From: Halodesulfovibrio sp. MK-HDV
GTDB lineage: Bacteria; Desulfobacterota; Desulfovibrionia; Desulfovibrionales; Desulfovibrionaceae
NCBI RefSeq assembly: GCF_009914765.1
Contig: NZ_WYDS01000007.1
Span: 62,001 to 126,000 of the forward strand
Reading direction: 5' to 3'
Length of the DNA: 64,000 nucleotides
In this document: positions 1 to 8,753 of the stretch, one piece after another
Numbering within the stretch: position 1 is the stretch's first letter
Layout of the letters: every line of letters starts with the position of its first letter
Made by a program: the position numbers and the translations under genes
The notes under the pieces: generated by a model
Databases searched by the model: none
What the model was told of the DNA's origin: nothing
The model's input: the letters and a program-made list of their open reading frames with translations, nothing else

Positions 1-537
1 CCAGCGCGGCGTAACCATCACCGGCAAGCGATCCACCAGATATCGAAGCAATTCAAACGAAGCACTGCCTGCACCGATTATCTGCGCAGCACGCAGCACC
101 GTAACTGGCACTTCTGATAACGACAAGATTTGTGCGACCTCAGCTCGGGATACAAGGTGCTTACTGAGCTTTGGATCATCGGGTACTACGCCTGAAAGAT
201 ATATAATCCGGTTCACTTTGTTGATACGGCACGCCTGAACCATATTGTACGCAGCCTTACGGTCCGCATCACGGAAATCTTTTTGGGATGGATTCATGGA
301 ATGAATAAGGTAATAGGCAATCCCGCAGCCACGCGCAGCATCCATGGTGCCCTTTCCTGAAACCATGTCCCCTTCAACGACTTCAAGATTTTCATCTGAA
401 GCCCAAGGTCTGCTATCCAGCTTACGTTTGGAACGCACAAGCACACGAACCTTCTTCCCTTGCGCCAATAACAAAGGAACAAGCCTTCCGCCTATGTAGC
501 CTGTGGCTCCGGTAACTAGAATGGGTTTATCATGCAT
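1..537 (-). CDS. Atypical SDR NAD(P)H-binding protein, YbjT/DUF2867-like (3' part beyond window)
   Basis: The first 179 codons are visible; the C-terminus lies outside the window. The protein opens with a Rossmann dinucleotide-binding motif (TGATGYIGGRL, residues about 9-19), followed by a dipeptide-rich strand ending in an acidic residue. A YYLIHSM segment near residue 70 is typical of the YbjT-like family of atypical short-chain dehydrogenases, which often carry a C-terminal DUF2867 domain that would be outside this window. The substrate is unknown; related proteins are annotated as NAD-dependent epimerases or quinone-binding oxidoreductases. The start ATG at 537 directly precedes the nucleotide-binding strand. 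It is divergent from the flavoprotein gene at 709. Confidence 0.8.
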   Translation of the reverse strand, partial: MHDKPILVTGATGYIGGRLVPLLLAQGKKVRVLVRSKRKLDSRPWASDENLEVVEGDMVSGKGTMDAARGCGIAYYLIHSMNPSQKDFRDADRKAAYNMVQACRINKVNRIIYLSGVVPDDPKLSKHLVSRAEVAQILSLSEVPVTVLRAAQIIGAGSASFELLRYLVDRLPVMVTPRW

Positions 538-708
538 ATATTTCTCCGGTACAGTATGCCTAAATTTTCTTAAAACAAAACATATCGCACTTTGCCTTCT
601 CCCGCGTCTATTTTTTCACCTATCCCCATATTGCAGAACTTCCCAAGCGTGGTATTCTGAACCATTCCCTAATCCTGTCATATCGAAACGATTGTTCGTG
701 GAGGACGT

Positions 709-2412
709 ATGGTACCGCCGACCAAACCCAAAGACTCTTCAACCACACACGAAACTTCAAACGCGTCATCACAAAATGATGAAGAACTCTGGATTCTGCC
801 GGAAGAAGCGCGTGCAACACTCTCCGAAGTGTTTAAACAGCTCCAAAAAACCGTTGAGCTGCACATCGTAACGGACAATGACCCGCAGAACATGTTCAAC
901 GGTGTTACTCTGCAATTTGCGTATGACATGTCTAGACTCTCCGAACATATCACTCTTGTGAAGCACACTCTCGGTGACAAATTTTCAAAAAAGCACGAAG
1001 TGGAGTTCTCCCCATCTCTACTGTTCAATCCTGATGAATACGACATCCGCTTCACTGGCGCTCCATTAGGAGAAGAAGGAAAAGCCTTTGTGGAAACCGT
1101 CCTCCACGTTTCTTTCGGCGCAAGCTCACTCTCTGAAACATCAAAAGCTATTCTTGCAGAGCTTATAGAACCACGCCATGTCCGAATATTTTCCTCCCCC
1201 GGATGTCCATATTGTCCGGGACAGTTCATGAACGCAGTTAAAAGTGCTATTGAAAGACCAAAACTGATTCGCGCTGACTGCGTTGATTCTGACGAATTTC
1301 CCGAACTGTCAAAACAGTTCAGAGTCGGCTCAGTACCGCACACAGCGTTCAGTGAAACATATCACCGCATCGGACTGCTGCCGGAAGAACGCTTTTGTCT
1401 TGAATTACTCATGCTGCGCGATGCAGAAGCCGTACTTCGGGAACAGATGCAGGAAGCGGAACCTGAGGAAGAAGGAAAAATATACGATTTGCTCATTCTC
1501 GGTGCCGGTCCAGCCGGACTTACCGCAGCAATTTATGCAAAACGCTCCGGTCTCGATTCCATAGTGCTCGATAATTCAGTCATTGGCGGGCAGGTGATTG
1601 CAACGCCTACTGTTGAAAACTACCCGGGGTTCCAAAGTGTAGGCGGCACAGCACTTGTGGAGATACTCACCGCGCACACTCGAGAATATTCAAATATCCG
1701 CGAGAACCAGCTTATAGATGATGTCACAATAGGAGATGTTATCGAGGTGCATACCGCAGGGCGCACGTATGCCTCAAAAGCACTCATTTTTGCCACTGGT
1801 ACAGAATGGCGGTCACTTGATGTGGAAGGCGAAAAGAAATATTTCGGCACTGGGGTTACCCATTGTGCTTCCTGCGATGGCTATATGTTCCGCGGTAAGC
1901 ATGTCCTCATGGTCGGCGGCGGCAACAGCGCCCTCACAGACGCACTACATCTTAAAAATTTAGGCATCGACGTCACTGTTGTTCACCGGCGTGAGACCCT
2001 ACGCGCGGAAAAAGCATTGCAGGACGCACTTAAACGCGAAGAAATTCCTGTCATCTACAATACCGTCATTGAAAAGATATATGGCAATGACACAGAGGTT
2101 GAAGGGGTAACTTTCAAGAATATTAAATCTGGAGAAATTTCAGAACATCACTGCAACGGCGTATTCATTGCCATTGGCATGAACCCAAATTCTGCACTTG
2201 CAGAAAAGATTGGTGCACAGTTGAATCCGGACAAAACGATTCATGTGGATACTTCCATGCGTACCAACCTCCCCCGAATTTATGCTGCAGGTGACGTTAA
2301 CGGCGGTGTCCGGCAAATTGTTACCGCTGTAAGTGACGGGGCAGTTGCTGCCATGTCTGCCTTTGAAGATTTGCAGCACCCATACTGGGCTTCTGAAAAA
2401 AATAAACAGTAA
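709..2412 (+). CDS. Thioredoxin-reductase-like flavoprotein with N-terminal glutaredoxin/AhpF-type domain
   Basis: 567 aa. The N-terminal part (about 1-240) resembles a double-thioredoxin-fold domain as in AhpF or protein disulfide oxidoreductase and carries a CPYC redox pair at residues 166-169. From about residue 255 it is a thioredoxin reductase: FAD motif GAGPAG near 265, redox pair CASC at 386-389, NADPH motif GGGNSA near 403, and a C-terminal AAGD motif for FAD. It probably passes electrons from NAD(P)H through FAD and CASC to the attached CPYC domain, serving an unidentified disulfide or peroxide acceptor in the cytoplasm. A GGAGG ribosome site lies six bases before the ATG. No ahpC-like partner is adjacent. 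A strong hairpin terminator follows at 2549. Confidence 0.88.
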   Translation: MVPPTKPKDSSTTHETSNASSQNDEELWILPEEARATLSEVFKQLQKTVELHIVTDNDPQNMFNGVTLQFAYDMSRLSEHITLVKHTLGDKFSKKHEVEFSPSLLFNPDEYDIRFTGAPLGEEGKAFVETVLHVSFGASSLSETSKAILAELIEPRHVRIFSSPGCPYCPGQFMNAVKSAIERPKLIRADCVDSDEFPELSKQFRVGSVPHTAFSETYHRIGLLPEERFCLELLMLRDAEAVLREQMQEAEPEEEGKIYDLLILGAGPAGLTAAIYAKRSGLDSIVLDNSVIGGQVIATPTVENYPGFQSVGGTALVEILTAHTREYSNIRENQLIDDVTIGDVIEVHTAGRTYASKALIFATGTEWRSLDVEGEKKYFGTGVTHCASCDGYMFRGKHVLMVGGGNSALTDALHLKNLGIDVTVVHRRETLRAEKALQDALKREEIPVIYNTVIEKIYGNDTEVEGVTFKNIKSGEISEHHCNGVFIAIGMNPNSALAEKIGAQLNPDKTIHVDTSMRTNLPRIYAAGDVNGGVRQIVTAVSDGAVAAMSAFEDLQHPYWASEKNKQ

Positions 2413-2548
2413 CAAGATATCTTGAAATTTTATAAAAAGAGCAGCATCTAAATGCTAAATGACGCTAGAGTCCTAACATAGCCTCAAATGATTCTATGGG
2501 CGCAAGCCGAGTCGGAATAATCGCGGTATTCATAGGTACAAAAAATAT

Positions 2549-2587
2549 AAGGTCGATACATCCAACGATGTATCGACCTTACTTCTT
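2549..2587. terminator. Bidirectional intrinsic terminator
   Basis: Perfect 14-bp stem (2549-2562 with 2567-2580) and a CAAC loop, followed by a T-rich tract on the plus strand and preceded by an A-run, so it can also stop minus-strand transcripts. It separates the convergent flavoprotein and PilZ genes. Confidence 0.85.
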
Positions 2588-2621
2588 TTTTTAATCAACC
2601 GAGCTAAATTATCTATGAGTT

Positions 2622-3245
2622 CTATTGTTCGCGGGCAAACTCCACCAAATGTTGAACAGATTTGAGCTGGTCAGCATTCGGGCTCCTAAAACTGCCGCCA
2701 ACGCCAACAACCTGACTCGTCTGCAATAGGTGTTTAGGGATAAGCTCAATTTGTTGAATCGGGTTAGATTGAGGTGGCGCAACAGCTTCCTCATTCTCAT
2801 CCGTAGGCTTAGGAACAGGATTTTTGTAATACAAATACATCCTCTGTTCTGCCAATTCTTCAGCAGAGCTTGGAATTGCGCTCAAATTTCCCCCTTTGAG
2901 CTGCAAAAAAGCACCATAATGAGAAACATTGCGCATTACGCCCGTAATCTTTTTTCCATTAGGTTGAGACAGCGTAAGCACGACAGGCAAATTGATCGGA
3001 TACCGTGTGCTTATGCGCTGCGTATCACACGACATAACGCGCACAAGTTTATTGCTGTCCTGCACAATTTCATAAGTAAAAGTTGTGTTTCCACGTTCAT
3101 TCCACAAAACCAAGGCTTCATCTTCGCTCAAGGCTCGCGCACCGGTCATACCGCACTGATCACAAACTACGTAATAGTAGATGGCGTCAAAATAGAGAAG
3201 CGTCCTGCTCCCATTGCAGTTTGGACAAATTTTAGGAATCAGCAT
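2622..3245 (-). CDS. PilZ-domain protein with N-terminal zinc ribbon
   Basis: 207 aa from the ATG at 3245, preferred over an upstream GTG because a G-rich ribosome site precedes it. Residues 7-31 form a probable zinc ribbon (CPNC at 7-10, CDQC at 28-31). The middle carries both hallmarks of a c-di-GMP-binding PilZ domain: RxxxR at 77-81 and NxSxxG at 106-111. The C-terminal third is proline-rich and without a recognised domain. By family knowledge it should respond to cyclic di-GMP in the cytoplasm, perhaps tuning motility or surface functions; the ribbon might bind a nucleic acid or protein partner, which is inference. No adjacent operon partner. Confidence 0.75.
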   Translation of the reverse strand: MLIPKICPNCNGSRTLLYFDAIYYYVVCDQCGMTGARALSEDEALVLWNERGNTTFTYEIVQDSNKLVRVMSCDTQRISTRYPINLPVVLTLSQPNGKKITGVMRNVSHYGAFLQLKGGNLSAIPSSAEELAEQRMYLYYKNPVPKPTDENEEAVAPPQSNPIQQIELIPKHLLQTSQVVGVGGSFRSPNADQLKSVQHLVEFAREQ

Positions 3246-3441
3246 CCTCAGTCCCCCCAACACGATTTACGTACTTAACTTAGTGATAGTGCTATTATTA
3301 TACAATGTACGATATCTAATGTCTAAAAGAAGTTACACCTTCTCATAGGTTTTTTCTTGTAACTCTACTCTTTACTCTATGTAGAGCAAACGCTACCACA
3401 AATGCATCCCCGACACCAAGTAAGCAGATAACGAGTAAAAA

Positions 3442-4554
3442 ATGATTTCACCAGACCAATACCCCGCATTCTCTAAAAACCTTCTATCGTGGTTTTCCAG
3501 CAACAAGCGTGCCCTGCCATGGCGCGAGGATTATGCACCATACCGCGTATGGGTGTCCGAAATCATGTTGCAGCAAACTCAAATGGAACGCGGTGTTGCC
3601 TATTTCCATCGCTGGATGCAGGCATTACCCGACGTCACAGCTGTTGCAGAAGCACATGAAGATACTCTGCTAAAATTATGGGAAGGTCTGGGCTATTATT
3701 CCCGAGTTCGCAATCTGCATAAAGCTGCAAAAATTATTGCGGCAGAACATGACGGTGTTTTTCCAGAAGCTCATGCGGACATCCGCGCTCTCCCCGGTAT
3801 TGGAGATTACACAGCCGGTGCCATTGCTTCCATTGCATTTAATCAGGATGTTATCTGCGTTGATGCAAATGTTGAGCGGGTTTTCTCTCGAATTTTTGAT
3901 ATTGATACGCCCGTTAAACAAAAACACAACATGGCGTTCATTCGCGAAACTGTCGCAGCCATGCTCCCTTCCGGCCATGCACGAGAATTTAATCAGGCCA
4001 TTATGGAATTGGGTGCATTAGTTTGCAGCAAAAAGCCCCACTGCCACCGCTGTCCGCTTCAAACGTACTGTGAAGCTTACCACCTTGGGATTCCGCAAGA
4101 ACGCCCTGTTCCGACAGCAAAAAAGGGCATTCAACACATTGATGTTGCGACTGGCTTTTTGATGCATAAAGGAAAAATTTATATCCAGAAACGTCCGAAT
4201 TTCGGCGTATGGGCTGGTTTCTGGGAACTCCCCGGTGGCTCCGTTGAAGAAGGTGAAGCACCGGAAGAAGCAGTTGTTCGTGAATTCATGGAAGAAACAG
4301 AATTCCCTGTAAAAATTGAAGATAAAATTATTGTAGTAAAACATGGCTACACAACCTACCGTGTGACCATGCACTGCTACTTTCTTACCTTTACGGGGGA
4401 GCATACTCCAGAGCCTGTGCTCCATGCCGCCACAGCATACCAATGGGTAAACATGGACGAGCTGGACACTGTCACCCTACCGGCAGGACACCGTAAACTT
4501 CTTGATCATCTGCAGAACGACATGCGTTTAAAACCACTTTTAGAAAACAGCTAG
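3442..4554 (+). CDS. mutY: Adenine DNA glycosylase MutY
   Basis: 370 aa. Removes adenine mispaired with 8-oxoguanine (base-excision repair). The N-terminal helix-hairpin-helix glycosylase domain has the catalytic-Glu segment SEIMLQQTQ, the LPGIGDYTAGA hairpin and the catalytic-Asp segment VDANVERVF. Four iron-sulfur cysteines are C195, C201, C204 and C210; the first spacing is five residues where six is usual. The C-terminal 8-oxoG-recognition domain has a nearly complete Nudix box (G266, E272, R280, E281, E284, E285), which most MutY proteins have partly lost. It is followed 55 bp later by the M50 protease gene. Confidence 0.95.
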   Translation: MISPDQYPAFSKNLLSWFSSNKRALPWREDYAPYRVWVSEIMLQQTQMERGVAYFHRWMQALPDVTAVAEAHEDTLLKLWEGLGYYSRVRNLHKAAKIIAAEHDGVFPEAHADIRALPGIGDYTAGAIASIAFNQDVICVDANVERVFSRIFDIDTPVKQKHNMAFIRETVAAMLPSGHAREFNQAIMELGALVCSKKPHCHRCPLQTYCEAYHLGIPQERPVPTAKKGIQHIDVATGFLMHKGKIYIQKRPNFGVWAGFWELPGGSVEEGEAPEEAVVREFMEETEFPVKIEDKIIVVKHGYTTYRVTMHCYFLTFTGEHTPEPVLHAATAYQWVNMDELDTVTLPAGHRKLLDHLQNDMRLKPLLENS

Positions 4555-4609
4555 TTCACTAGCGTAAGACCTTCGGAACCGCGAATTTACTTGCTTCACA
4601 AAGGGGTTC

Positions 4610-5302
4610 GTGGTAGCCGCAAAAGTTATGCCTACTATCGATATAGCAACAAGTGTGACAAAGATCGCCATTGCGTTTATTCCCATTCTTCTTGGCATGG
4701 TATGCCACGAAGTTGCGCATGGCTGGGTAGCGTACAAACTTGGTGACCCTACTGCAAAAGCACAGGGCCGTCTTACGCTAAATCCTCTTCCGCATATTGA
4801 CCCTATGGGTACAGCAATGTTTGTACTCACAGCGCTCACCGCCCCTTTTGTTATTGGCTGGGCGAAACCTGTGCCTGTAGATAGCCGCTGGTTCAAAAAC
4901 CCAAGAAAGGGTATGATCCTTGTTTCAATAGCGGGACCTCTTACTAACTTTCTTCTTGCGGTTCTCTTTGGTGTCTTCCTTGTCATTGTGGCACAGAACC
5001 AACCAGTACCCGGCTCCATTTACGCATCTGTGTACGAATTCTTACGCAGTATGCTGAGCGCAGGCGTCATCATTAACCTAGCTCTCGGCTGGTTCAACCT
5101 GATGCCGTTCCCACCGCTGGATGGTAGTCATATAGTGGCAGGATTACTCCCGCCGCGTCTTGCATATAAATTTCAGGGAATTTCCCGTTATGGCTTTATT
5201 CTTATAGTTTTATTGTTGGCAACAGGCTTTCTGGGAAAAGTCATCGGCCCCCTCATCTTTGGGTCTGCTGACTTAATCATTCAAATGATTACCTTTTTTT
5301 AA
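4610..5302 (+). CDS. Site-2 protease family (M50) membrane metalloprotease
   Basis: 230 aa multi-pass membrane protein. A HEVAH zinc-binding motif (H33, E34, H37) lies in the first membrane segment, and the NLMPFPPLDG motif in a later one supplies the third zinc ligand, as in the compact rhomboid-independent S2P group. It has no PDZ domain. The substrate is unknown; relatives often sit beside trpS in Desulfovibrio-like genomes, as here (28 bp upstream of trpS), so co-transcription is likely. A GTG start at 4610 follows AAGGGG closely; the ATG at 4628 is an alternative that would shorten the protein by six residues. Confidence 0.88.
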   Translation: MVAAKVMPTIDIATSVTKIAIAFIPILLGMVCHEVAHGWVAYKLGDPTAKAQGRLTLNPLPHIDPMGTAMFVLTALTAPFVIGWAKPVPVDSRWFKNPRKGMILVSIAGPLTNFLLAVLFGVFLVIVAQNQPVPGSIYASVYEFLRSMLSAGVIINLALGWFNLMPFPPLDGSHIVAGLLPPRLAYKFQGISRYGFILIVLLLATGFLGKVIGPLIFGSADLIIQMITFF

Positions 5303-5329
5303 GCCTGATATTATATCCGGAGGAATGAA

Positions 5330-6322
5330 ATGACTCGTATACGTACCGTTTCCGGTATGCGTCCTACTGGCGCTCTACACCTTGGCCACTACTTTGGCGT
5401 TCTTAAGAACTGGGTTGAAATGCAGCATGAAATGGATTGCTACTTCTTCGTAGCAGACTGGCACGCGCTCACCAGTGATTTTGCAAACACAAGTGGCATA
5501 AAAACTCACGTTACGGAAATGGTTAAAGATTGGCTTGCCTCCGGTCTTGATCCTGAAAAATGTACAATCTTCCAGCAGTCCGCAGTGAAAGAACATGCAG
5601 AACTGCACCTGCTGCTGTCCATGATCACCCCACTTGGCTGGCTCGAACGTTGCCCTACATACAAAGAGCAGCGTGACCAGATCAGCAATAAGGACCTCGG
5701 CAACTACGGTTTCCTTGGCTACCCTGTGCTCATGGCTACTGATATTCTTATGTACCGCCCAACGTATGTACCTGTTGGTCAGGATCAGCTGCCGCATATC
5801 GAAATGACACGCGAAATCGCACGTCGTTTCAACCATATGTACGACTGTAACATCTTCCCTGAACCTGAAGGTAAGCTGACTCCTGAAGCAAAACTTCCGG
5901 GTCTTGATGGCCGTAAGATGTCAAAAAGCTACAACAACGGCATCTTCCTTCGCGAAGGTATGGACGACATCCAGCCTAAAGTTCGCGGTATGCTTACTGA
6001 TAAAAACCGCGTGCGTCGTAAAGATCCAGGCGATCCTGATATCTGTAACCTCTTCCCGTACCATGTACTCATGACTTCTGAAGAGAAACAGGCTGAAGTC
6101 CGCAAGGGATGTACCACTGCTGCGATTGGCTGTACTGACTGTAAGAAAATTCTCCTTGAATCCATGGAAGAATTCCTTGCTCCTCTTCAGGAACGTCGCA
6201 GAGTTATTGATGCAAATCCAAAGCTCGTTCAGGAAGTACTGGCACACGGTAACGAACGCGCCACTAAAATGGCTCGCGAAACCATGGAAAAGGTTCGTAG
6301 CGCTATTAACTTTGATTTTTAG
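5330..6322 (+). CDS. trpS: Tryptophanyl-tRNA synthetase
   Basis: 330 aa class I aminoacyl-tRNA synthetase that charges tRNA-Trp. It shows the HIGH-type signature (HLGHYFG near residue 17), the tryptophan-binding GYPVLMATDIL region and the KMSKS loop. The length is normal for bacterial TrpS. GGAGGAATGAAATG gives an excellent ribosome site. It follows the M50 gene closely; no leader peptide or T-box is evident. Confidence 0.97.
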   Translation: MTRIRTVSGMRPTGALHLGHYFGVLKNWVEMQHEMDCYFFVADWHALTSDFANTSGIKTHVTEMVKDWLASGLDPEKCTIFQQSAVKEHAELHLLLSMITPLGWLERCPTYKEQRDQISNKDLGNYGFLGYPVLMATDILMYRPTYVPVGQDQLPHIEMTREIARRFNHMYDCNIFPEPEGKLTPEAKLPGLDGRKMSKSYNNGIFLREGMDDIQPKVRGMLTDKNRVRRKDPGDPDICNLFPYHVLMTSEEKQAEVRKGCTTAAIGCTDCKKILLESMEEFLAPLQERRRVIDANPKLVQEVLAHGNERATKMARETMEKVRSAINFDF

Positions 6323-6347
6323 CATCTAAAACTTTTGATGACTTTAT

Positions 6348-6420
6348 GCCTCCGGCGGGCGGGTTTTGCCTCTGCTTCTGGCAAGAAGGGCAAACTCAGC
6401 CTTCCAGAGGAATTTGATGT
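6348..6420. repeat. REP-like palindromic element after trpS
   Basis: Contains GCCTCCGGCGGGC at 6348-6360 and further short inverted segments, in a form repeated elsewhere in the window (25587, 28028, 30231-30259, 53213, 53648, 58312-58332, 58385). An open frame runs through it, but I do not consider it coding. Confidence 0.5.
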
Positions 6421-6567
6421 CGTCACGTACAGGACGAACACATATTCGTTCTATGACGACTTCGCATTGCGTAAATTACGACTAATTTGTGGGGTGTTAG
6501 AGCCTACACTAGTCGTTCAGTTTTTTAGCAACAATGTGCGGGTCTGTCACAATTCAAGGGAAGTTTT

Positions 6568-7374
6568 ATGTTTGTAGATCCACATGATGCAGGTCCTGAT
6601 GATGACTCCGCGGTGCAAGACACTTTAGAATATCTTGAATCCTTGCCGCAGTTGGCAGACAGCGACACCTTTTCTTTTGCATGTCATCCCAAAGTATCCT
6701 GCTTTAACGCCTGCTGTCGCGACTTAAGCATGCCCCTCTCCCCATACGACGTATTGCGCTTGCGTCAGGGACTTGGCTTGGACAGCACAACTTTTATTAA
6801 AGAATACGCAGTCATTGAGCAGTACCCTAACTCCGGTTTTCCCGTACTGTTTCTTAAAATGACTGATAATATCGAACAGGAATGCCCGTTTCTTTGCGAA
6901 AAAGGCTGTACTGTTTATGAAGATCGCTCCGCAGCATGCCGCGCTTATCCATTAGGCCGCGCAACACATCTTGATGAAAACGGCGAAATTGTAGAACAGT
7001 TCGTTGTTGTTCAGGAAGATCACTGTAAAGGCTTTGCCGAGTCCAAAGAATGGACAGCAAAGGAATGGCTCAAAGATCAGGGACTGGAAGAGTACAACTA
7101 CTTTGCAGACCGCTACATGAGCATTATCTCCCGCTTTATCGACACAGATCTTGAACTGACGCAAAAACGTGTTCAGATGGCACTGCTCGCTTTCTACCAG
7201 CTTGATCACTTCAAAGGATTTATGGAAGACATGAATCTTATGGATAGAGTGAACGTGCCGGAAGGACGCCGCGAAAAAATTATGACTGACGAGAAGGAAC
7301 GCCTTCTTTTTGCCATGGAATGGATGGAACTCATCCTTTTTGGCACCAGCACAACCCTTTCACACCCTGCGTAA
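6568..7374 (+). CDS. YkgJ family cysteine-cluster protein
   Basis: 268 aa. Cysteines cluster as in the YkgJ family (metal- or Fe-S-binding, function unsettled): CHPKVSCFNACC near residues 33-44, then CPFLCEKGC and CRAYPLGR about 65 residues later, the usual order and spacing. The C-terminal half is helical and lineage-specific. Probably cytoplasmic. It lies 12 bp before rfaE2 and may share its transcript. The start ATG follows AAGGGAAGTTTT, an acceptable ribosome site. Confidence 0.82.
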   Translation: MFVDPHDAGPDDDSAVQDTLEYLESLPQLADSDTFSFACHPKVSCFNACCRDLSMPLSPYDVLRLRQGLGLDSTTFIKEYAVIEQYPNSGFPVLFLKMTDNIEQECPFLCEKGCTVYEDRSAACRAYPLGRATHLDENGEIVEQFVVVQEDHCKGFAESKEWTAKEWLKDQGLEEYNYFADRYMSIISRFIDTDLELTQKRVQMALLAFYQLDHFKGFMEDMNLMDRVNVPEGRREKIMTDEKERLLFAMEWMELILFGTSTTLSHPA

Positions 7375-7386
7375 TAACGTACTGAT

Positions 7387-7893
7387 ATGAGCATGAACAA
7401 CGGTATTCCAGCCCATCCGGCAATTTTCCGTGCAGACCAGTGGGACGACCTGCTTACCGCACTTGCAGACAAACGCGACAAGCGCATTGTTTTCACTAAC
7501 GGCTGTTACGACATCCTGCACCCTGGACACGTGGATATCCTTGCCCGCTGCAAAGCAGAGGGTGATATTCTTGTGCTTGGATTAAACAGTGATGCTTCTG
7601 TACGCTCGTTAGGCAAGGGTGATGACAGACCAGTAAATACATTTGCAGTTCGTGCATATGTGCTGGCTCACCTTACAAGTGTGGATTATGTTGTAGAATT
7701 CGATGAACCTACACCATTTGAGCTTATCGACGCAGTACGTCCAAACGTGCTCATCAAGGGTGGAGACTGGGGGATTGATTCTATTGTAGGGAAAGATATT
7801 GTAGAAAACGATGGCGGCGAAGTGCTTAGCCTTCCGCTGTTGCAGGGCTTTTCTACCACTTCACTCATAGAAAAGATTCGATCAGATTGCTAA
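7387..7893 (+). CDS. rfaE2: D-glycero-beta-D-manno-heptose 1-phosphate adenylyltransferase
   Basis: 168 aa. Cytidylyltransferase-fold enzyme equal to the C-terminal half of E. coli HldE: FTNGCYDILHPGHV (HxGH nucleotidyl-transfer motif), then a conserved GDDRPVN segment and VLIKGGDW. It should make ADP-heptose for lipopolysaccharide core synthesis. The kinase half (rfaE1) is not in the window, so the two activities are encoded apart. The ribosome site is weak; ATGs at 7387 and 7393 are both possible. A terminator follows at 7925. Confidence 0.9.
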   Translation: MSMNNGIPAHPAIFRADQWDDLLTALADKRDKRIVFTNGCYDILHPGHVDILARCKAEGDILVLGLNSDASVRSLGKGDDRPVNTFAVRAYVLAHLTSVDYVVEFDEPTPFELIDAVRPNVLIKGGDWGIDSIVGKDIVENDGGEVLSLPLLQGFSTTSLIEKIRSDC

Positions 7894-7924
7894 AGGCGCA
7901 AGTCCCTAGCTACTAAAAAATATA

Positions 7925-7966
7925 AGTCCGCCCTTGTCGTTCCTCAGACAGGGGCGGACTCCTTTT
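7925..7966 (+). terminator. Intrinsic terminator after rfaE2
   Basis: Stem AGTCCGCCC (7925-7933) with GGGCGGACT (7952-7960), extended by partly paired inner bases, followed by CCTTTTTG. Confidence 0.8.
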
Positions 7967-8552
7967 TGCGACATGCGTGTTCGGGCTAGAAACGCGGATT
8001 GTTGCGTAGCACGCCGCAAAAGAAAAGATCCCCTTAGCGCCAACAGAGGGGATCTTAGCCAAAAACTATCTTTCCGCACACCGCTTCCGGCACTGAAGCG
8101 GCTTACTCTGGACAGTCTGTCCTGCAAAAAAAAGCAGAACTCCTAAAAAACGTACATAGCATTAATCTGTTCACCAAAAACAGGTAGCAACCATGCAATA
8201 GTTCGCAAAGCGAACCTTGATGTTTAAGCATTCTATGCGGTGCGCCATATTCACGTCCGATACATGGGGGCATCAGGAACCGTGACCTAAAAAATTCTCT
8301 TTGCCTTGTCTGGAAGGCTGCAACTACTGCCCAAGAGCGGTTGCATCATAAGGAGCTCGAAGTATTTTTGGGTATGGCTAGCATTGGGAATGTCTTAAAA
8401 ACAAGCAACGCAATTCATATAAGCGAAAGTATTGCCTGTGTCCTAAAAAAAGTTCTCCCGCACGTTTCGACACCAACTTATTGTCAAACACCATCTTTTC
8501 TGTAAAGCTTTCGTAATCCACTGCTTTTACAATTCAAACGTCGGAGAGCCTT
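7967..8552. other. Structured intergenic region, possible non-coding RNA
   Basis: About 590 bp without a convincing gene. It holds several strong inverted repeats: AAGATCCCCT/AGGGGATCTT (8025-8056), CCGCTTC/GAAGCGG near 8083-8103, GGACA/TGTCC near 8110-8122, TTCGC/GCGAA near 8203-8215, and TGCAAC/GTTGCA near 8320-8346. The first has a T-rich 3' side only on the minus strand. I could not fit the region to tmRNA, SRP RNA or RNase P RNA by eye. Confidence 0.35.
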
Positions 8553-8753
8553 ATGTCATCATCAGAAATTCAAATCCCGCCGGAGATCCTTTCAGAGCTT
8601 CAAACCCTTGCTCATGAAAAAGACCCGAACACCAAAGCAACCACGCCAGAGGAGCTGCTGCACTTACTTCTGCCGCAAAATCCAAATGTACTTGTTGATA
8701 CTCCTTCTGCTCTTTTGGCGATTAAGGAAGCTATTTCATATCTCGGAAAATAA
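8553..8753 (+). CDS. Small hypothetical protein
   Basis: 66 aa, acidic, with no membrane segment and no known motif. It opens with a possible short helix (IPPEILSELQTL) and ends with a second one. The CGGAGAGCC ribosome site eight bases upstream and codon use like its neighbours support a real gene. It stands alone, with a structured intergenic stretch upstream and a weak terminator downstream (9021). I do not recognise it. Confidence 0.6.
   Translation: MSSSEIQIPPEILSELQTLAHEKDPNTKATTPEELLHLLLPQNPNVLVDTPSALLAIKEAISYLGK

Noticed and set aside
503-871. 122-codon open frame on the plus strand
   Set aside because: It overlaps both the SDR start and the flavoprotein gene in another frame, without ribosome site.
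6335-6577. 80-codon open frame after trpS
   Set aside because: It has no ribosome site, runs through a palindromic repeat and overlaps the start of the next gene.
7967-8552. tmRNA, SRP RNA or RNase P RNA
   Set aside because: None of their invariant stretches is present on either strand by eye; 6S RNA could be neither shown nor excluded.
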